Assembly: GCA_035555315.1 (NCBI GenBank)
Contig: DATMGU010000014.1
Coordinates: 123,324-187,323 of the forward strand
Length of the DNA: 64,000 nt
DNA from: DATMGU01 sp035555315
GTDB lineage: Bacteria > Pseudomonadota > Alphaproteobacteria > ATCC43930 > CGMCC-115725
Direction: 5' to 3'
Part shown: piece by piece, positions 61,552 to 64,000 of the stretch
Numbering within the stretch: the first letter of the stretch is position 1
How the letters are laid out: each line of letters opens with the position of its first letter
Program-made: the position numbers and the translations under genes
Notes under the pieces: model-generated
Databases searched by the model: none
The model's input: the letters and a program-made list of their open reading frames with translations, nothing else
What the model was told of the DNA's origin: nothing

Positions 61552-62622
61552 ATGGCGGAAGTGAGCTTAAACGGCGTGCGCAAGAGCTATGGCCAGGTTC
61601 CGGTCATCCACGGCATCGACTGCGCCATCGCCGATGGCGAGTTCGTGGTCATCGTCGGGCCGTCCGGCTGCGGCAAGTCGACCCTGCTGCGCATGGTGGC
61701 GGGGCTGGAGGCGATCACCGGGGGCGAAATCTCGATCGGCGGCCGGGTGGTCAACCGGCTGGAGCCGAAGGACCGCGACATAGCCATGGTGTTCCAGAAC
61801 TACGCGCTTTACCCGCATATGACGGTGTTCGACAACATGGCCTATGGACTGCGCATCCGCGGCCTGGCCAAGGCGGATATCCGGCAGCGGGTCGACCAAG
61901 CGGCCGCGATCCTGCAACTGGCGCCGCTGCTGGACCGCAAGCCGCGTGCGCTCTCCGGCGGCCAGCGGCAGCGCGTCGCCATGGGCCGGGCGATCGTGCG
62001 CGAGCCCCAGGTCTTCCTGTTCGACGAACCGCTGTCCAATCTCGACGCCAAGCTGCGCGTGCAGATGCGTGTCGAGATCAAGCGGCTGCAGCAATCGCTG
62101 GGGACCACCTCGATCTACGTGACCCACGACCAGGTCGAGGCGATGACCCTGGCCGACCGGCTGATCGTCATGAAGGACGGCGTCGCCGAGCAGATTGGCA
62201 CACCGATCCATCTCTACGAGCAGCCGGCGACGGTATTCGTGGCCGGCTTCATCGGCTCGCCGGCGATGAACCTGTTGGACGGCCGGATCGGTAGCGGCGG
62301 CGGCATCGAGTGCGGCCCGTTGCGGCTGGCATCTGGCGGCCTCTCCGTCGCCGAGGGTGTCGAAATCGTGCTGGGCATCCGGCCCGAGCATATCAAGCCC
62401 GCGGCCTCCGACTCGGTCGCAGATGCGGTGGTGGTGGTCGAGTTGGTCGAGCTTCTGGGGGCGGATACCATCATCCATGGCCGGGTCGGCGAGACCGGGC
62501 CGGTGCTGCTGATCCGGCTCGATGGCATCGCCAACCTGAAACTGGGCTCGACCCTACCGCTCAGCCTGCCCCACGATCGGTTGTACGTGTTCGATCGGGC
62601 CAGCGGCAAGCGGCTCGCTTAG
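61552..62622 (+). CDS. ugpC: ABC transporter ATP-binding protein UgpC
   Basis: A 356-residue ATPase of the carbohydrate/glycerol-phosphate type. Walker A is GPSGCGKSTLLRMVAGLEAI, the signature LSGGQRQRVAMGRAIV, Walker B EPQVFLFDEPLSNLDAKLRV, and the D-loop and H-loop (TSIYVTHDQVEAMTLADRLI) follow. A C-terminal TOBE regulatory domain is present from about residue 240. It powers glycerol-3-phosphate uptake through UgpAE. ugpC starts 8 bp after ugpE. No cotranscribed ugpQ phosphodiesterase is visible. Confidence 0.95.
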   Translation: MAEVSLNGVRKSYGQVPVIHGIDCAIADGEFVVIVGPSGCGKSTLLRMVAGLEAITGGEISIGGRVVNRLEPKDRDIAMVFQNYALYPHMTVFDNMAYGLRIRGLAKADIRQRVDQAAAILQLAPLLDRKPRALSGGQRQRVAMGRAIVREPQVFLFDEPLSNLDAKLRVQMRVEIKRLQQSLGTTSIYVTHDQVEAMTLADRLIVMKDGVAEQIGTPIHLYEQPATVFVAGFIGSPAMNLLDGRIGSGGGIECGPLRLASGGLSVAEGVEIVLGIRPEHIKPAASDSVADAVVVVELVELLGADTIIHGRVGETGPVLLIRLDGIANLKLGSTLPLSLPHDRLYVFDRASGKRLA

Positions 62623-62646
62623 CGCCTCCGCGATGGAAGCAGCCGG

Positions 62647-63228
62647 CTATCGTTGAGGCTGGTTTCTGCGCGATGTCGTGCCGCCCGGTACCGTCCCGCT
62701 CGGTACCGTCCCGCTCGGTATCGTGCCGCCCGGTATGGTCCCGCCGGGTATCGTTCCATAGATCTGCACCGGGGCGATCGGCACCCGTTGGGGCCCGTTC
62801 TCCGGATCCACCGGCAGGTCCGCCGGCACTTCGGCGGGATAGGTGGTGACCGGCAGCGTGGTGCGGATGGTTGTCCAATGGCCATCCTCGTGCTGGCAAC
62901 CGGTGGCGACACCATGGACGATCCGGCCGCCGGTATTGACCGTCTCGGTGAGGTCGCGGCAGACCGGCCCCGCCTTCTCCTGGCGATATTCCGCGATCGG
63001 CACCACGGTGCCGCGATCGCCGCTGACCGGATTGGCCCAGCCCAGCACCGTGCCGATGGGGGCGGCATAGGCGCGCGGCTCGACCGCCAGCCGGAACTGC
63101 GCATCGGCCATCGCCGCCGCCTCCGGGCTATCGAGGCTGCTCTGCGCCCCTGCGCCGCCGGCGAGTGCCAGCAGGATGCCGATCGATATCGCGGCATACA
63201 GCCTCGATCGCCTATCCGTCGCCGTCAT
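62647..63228 (-). CDS. Secreted surface-antigen-like protein with pentapeptide tail
   Basis: A 193-residue protein with a signal peptide (RLYAAISIGILLALAGGAGA). The mature domain (residues 35-140) has IGTVLGWANPVSGDRGTVVP and PVCRDLTETVNTGGRIVHGV, the core pattern of the 17-kDa surface-antigen-like family, including two cysteines that may form a disulfide. The C-terminus is a low-complexity tail, GTIPGGTIPGGTIPSGTVPS and onward, made of about five G-T-[IV]-P-[GS] units. These are encoded by 15-bp tandem repeats at 62687-62757. Probably an envelope protein. The ATG at 63228 is chosen because it begins the signal peptide. Confidence 0.78.
   Translation of the reverse strand: MTATDRRSRLYAAISIGILLALAGGAGAQSSLDSPEAAAMADAQFRLAVEPRAYAAPIGTVLGWANPVSGDRGTVVPIAEYRQEKAGPVCRDLTETVNTGGRIVHGVATGCQHEDGHWTTIRTTLPVTTYPAEVPADLPVDPENGPQRVPIAPVQIYGTIPGGTIPGGTIPSGTVPSGTVPGGTTSRRNQPQR
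62687..62757 (-). repeat. 15-bp coding repeat in the surface protein
   Basis: Five head-to-tail units, two identical (GGTACCGTCCCGCTC) and three diverging (starting GGTATCGTGCC, GGTATGGTCCC, GGTATCGTTCC), encode the pentapeptide tail on the minus strand. Confidence 0.9.
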
Positions 63229-63328
63229 GTCTCTGATCTCCCGCCAAGTCGCGTCCCCTGCCAGCCTAGCGGCGCGCGGTAAAGCATTGCCTAACGGCGG
63301 GAGGTCGTTCAGCGAGCGCGTCATGCGG

Positions 63329-63392
63329 CGTCAAACGCGAGCGGCGCCAAATACGGGCGGCACCAAACACAAGCGACGCCAAACCATTGCGC
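63329..63392. repeat. 16-bp tandem repeat, four diverged copies
   Basis: Four 16-base units starting CGTCAAAC, CGCCAAAT, CACCAAAC and CGCCAAAC share the pattern C-x-C/T-CAAA with a G-rich second half. They lie between the surface protein gene and tRNA-Ser and do not look like a CRISPR array. Confidence 0.7.
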
Positions 63393-63452
63393 CGGGCCCA
63401 ACCCTCGGCTAGGTTCCCCCTCCGCGCGGCCCCCAGGACCGCCCGGATCCGG

Positions 63453-63542
63453 GGAGGGGTGGCCGAGCGGTTGAAGGCGCACGCCTGGAAAGTGTGTATG
63501 CGGGAAACCGCATCGCGGGTTCGAATCCCGCTCCCTCCGCCA
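63453..63542 (+). tRNA. tRNA-Ser (GGA)
   Basis: A 90-base tRNA including encoded CCA. The acceptor stem GGAGGGG pairs with TCCCTCC, a D-arm begins GTGGCCGAGCGG, the anticodon loop CTGGAAA gives anticodon GGA, the long variable arm (GTGTATGCGGGAAACCGCATC) is typical of class II serine tRNAs, and the T-arm is GCGGGTTCGAATCCCGC. Confidence 0.96.
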
Positions 63543-63830
63543 GATCCCATTATTTTCCGCCATTTTTCGAGTATTTTTAAATTTTACCCGCAAAATGACC
63601 CACAAGGCGAAGGCGGATTGAGAGAGACGTTAATAGCCGTCCATAGACGGTTGGTAGTGAGATCCCGGTCTCGGCATCAACGCCTGACCTGAAGCAGCTT
63701 CGCGGCCAGATTGATGTGGAGCAGACCGCTCGCCAGCATCGATCTTTTAATGGCCGGAAATGCGGGGTTCCAACTGCTCCTAAGAATTTCCTGTACGCGG
63801 AGTTGGAGGCGGCCCTTGATGGTGCGGACG
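63543..63830. other. Region between tRNA-Ser and the transposase fragment
   Basis: About 290 bases. The first 60 are AT-rich and may hold the end of the tRNA transcript. The remainder has no recognised gene; a minus-strand open frame at 63677-63919 overlaps the transposase start and lacks family features. Insertion-sequence ends could lie here but no inverted-repeat pair can be tested without the other end. Confidence 0.5.
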
Positions 63831-64000
63831 ATGAGGCGAGCTAGCTTCACGGAAGAGCGGATCATAGGGCTGTTGCGGGAGAACGAGGCTGGAGCGAAGG
63901 CGGATGAGTCGCTCTGCAAGCACGGGGGACGAGAGTCCGACCTAAGCCAGAAGGCCGAGTTCTGTCAGGGAAATTTGGAGATCGAGGTCAGCATAGCGGG
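63831..64000 (+). mobile_element. IS3-family transposase OrfA, partial and probably degenerate
   Basis: The frame starting ATG at 63831 reads MRRASFTEERIIGLLRENEA, then GAKADESLCKHG. This matches the start of IS3-type OrfA helix-turn-helix proteins (M-R-R-S-R-F-T-E-E-Q-I-I-G-x-L-x-E-x-E-A-G-A-K). After KHG the residues no longer follow the usual S-x-A-T-F-Y-x-W segment, although a K-A-E-F and E-V-S-like match returns later. Small deletions or divergence are therefore likely. The gene continues beyond the window, so its full state is unknown. It lies about 290 bp after tRNA-Ser. Confidence 0.65.

Noticed and set aside
63329..63392. Possible CRISPR-like array from regularly spaced CAAA units
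   Set aside because: The period is 16 bases with no distinct spacers and the units diverge, so this is a short tandem repeat.
63677..63919. 80-codon minus-strand open frame near the right edge
   Set aside because: It overlaps the IS3-like OrfA start on the other strand and has no recognisable motif.

Overview
The window is high-GC DNA with densely packed genes. Its gene content points to an alphaproteobacterium, most likely in or near the Rhodospirillales. Supporting markers are the DUF1013/TrcR regulator, the rpsT-dnaA-dnaN-recF-gyrB order, a hopanoid head-group cluster (hpnI-J-K-L), split glycine decarboxylase subunits (GcvPA/GcvPB) and an FlhF-like GTPase. This assignment rests on gene content and family knowledge only; no database search was possible.

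Layout. Positions 1-9.0 kb hold surface-polysaccharide genes: the end of a sugar C-methyltransferase, two NAD-dependent sugar epimerases/dehydratases, three of the four GDP-D-glycero-D-manno-heptose enzymes (hddA, hddC, gmhB) and two glycosyltransferases, one a 1008-residue two-domain protein. At 9.0-11.4 kb are an Old Yellow Enzyme, a glutathione transferase and a cupin. At 11.5-16 kb, on the minus strand, is hpnI-hpnJ-hpnK-hpnL for composite hopanoid head groups; hpnK appears to start at a CTG codon. At 16.2-20 kb are a two-component system and a DegP/HtrA protease. At 20.5-25.8 kb are a mix of housekeeping and unknown genes, including DedA, an FlhF-like GTPase, a flavin reductase, UbiX, two DUF465 proteins and TrcR.

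At 26-33.7 kb is the replication block rpsT, dnaA, dnaN, recF, gyrB, with an AT-rich rpsT-dnaA spacer. At 35-37.4 kb is an organic hydroperoxide module: ohrR is divergent from an exported hydrolase followed by ohr, with paired palindromic operators at both ends of the intergenic region. At 37.5-40.5 kb are small exported proteins, a double cold-shock-domain protein overlapped by a small upstream gene, and the remains of an M20 amidohydrolase. At 40.5-48.4 kb are an ABC exporter, a formamidase-family protein, and a tandem glycine riboswitch followed by gcvT-gcvH-gcvPA-gcvPB.

At 48.4-58.3 kb are a DUF1194 protein, a hybrid histidine kinase, MsrA, a lytic transglycosylase-like protein, a TonB-like protein, a class A penicillin-binding protein, a hicA-hicB toxin-antitoxin pair with inverted-repeat operators, and a zinc metalloprotease. 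At 58.4-62.6 kb is a complete ugpBAEC glycerol-3-phosphate-type ABC importer. At 62.6-64 kb are a repeat-tailed surface protein, tRNA-Ser(GGA) and the start of an IS3-type transposase gene.

Two themes run through the window. One is envelope biology: heptose glycans, hopanoids, DegP, PBP, TonB and a surface antigen. The other is a recurrent pattern of short (15-20 bp) tandem duplications, whose periods are multiples of three inside genes and mixed outside them. No CRISPR array or prophage was seen, and I did not find a clear-cut new defence or biosynthetic system. The strongest less-ordinary items are the CTG start of hpnK, the doubled OhrR-type operators with a matching core upstream of the large glycosyltransferase, the M20 pseudogene, the altered motifs in FlhF and GmhB, and the microduplication pattern.
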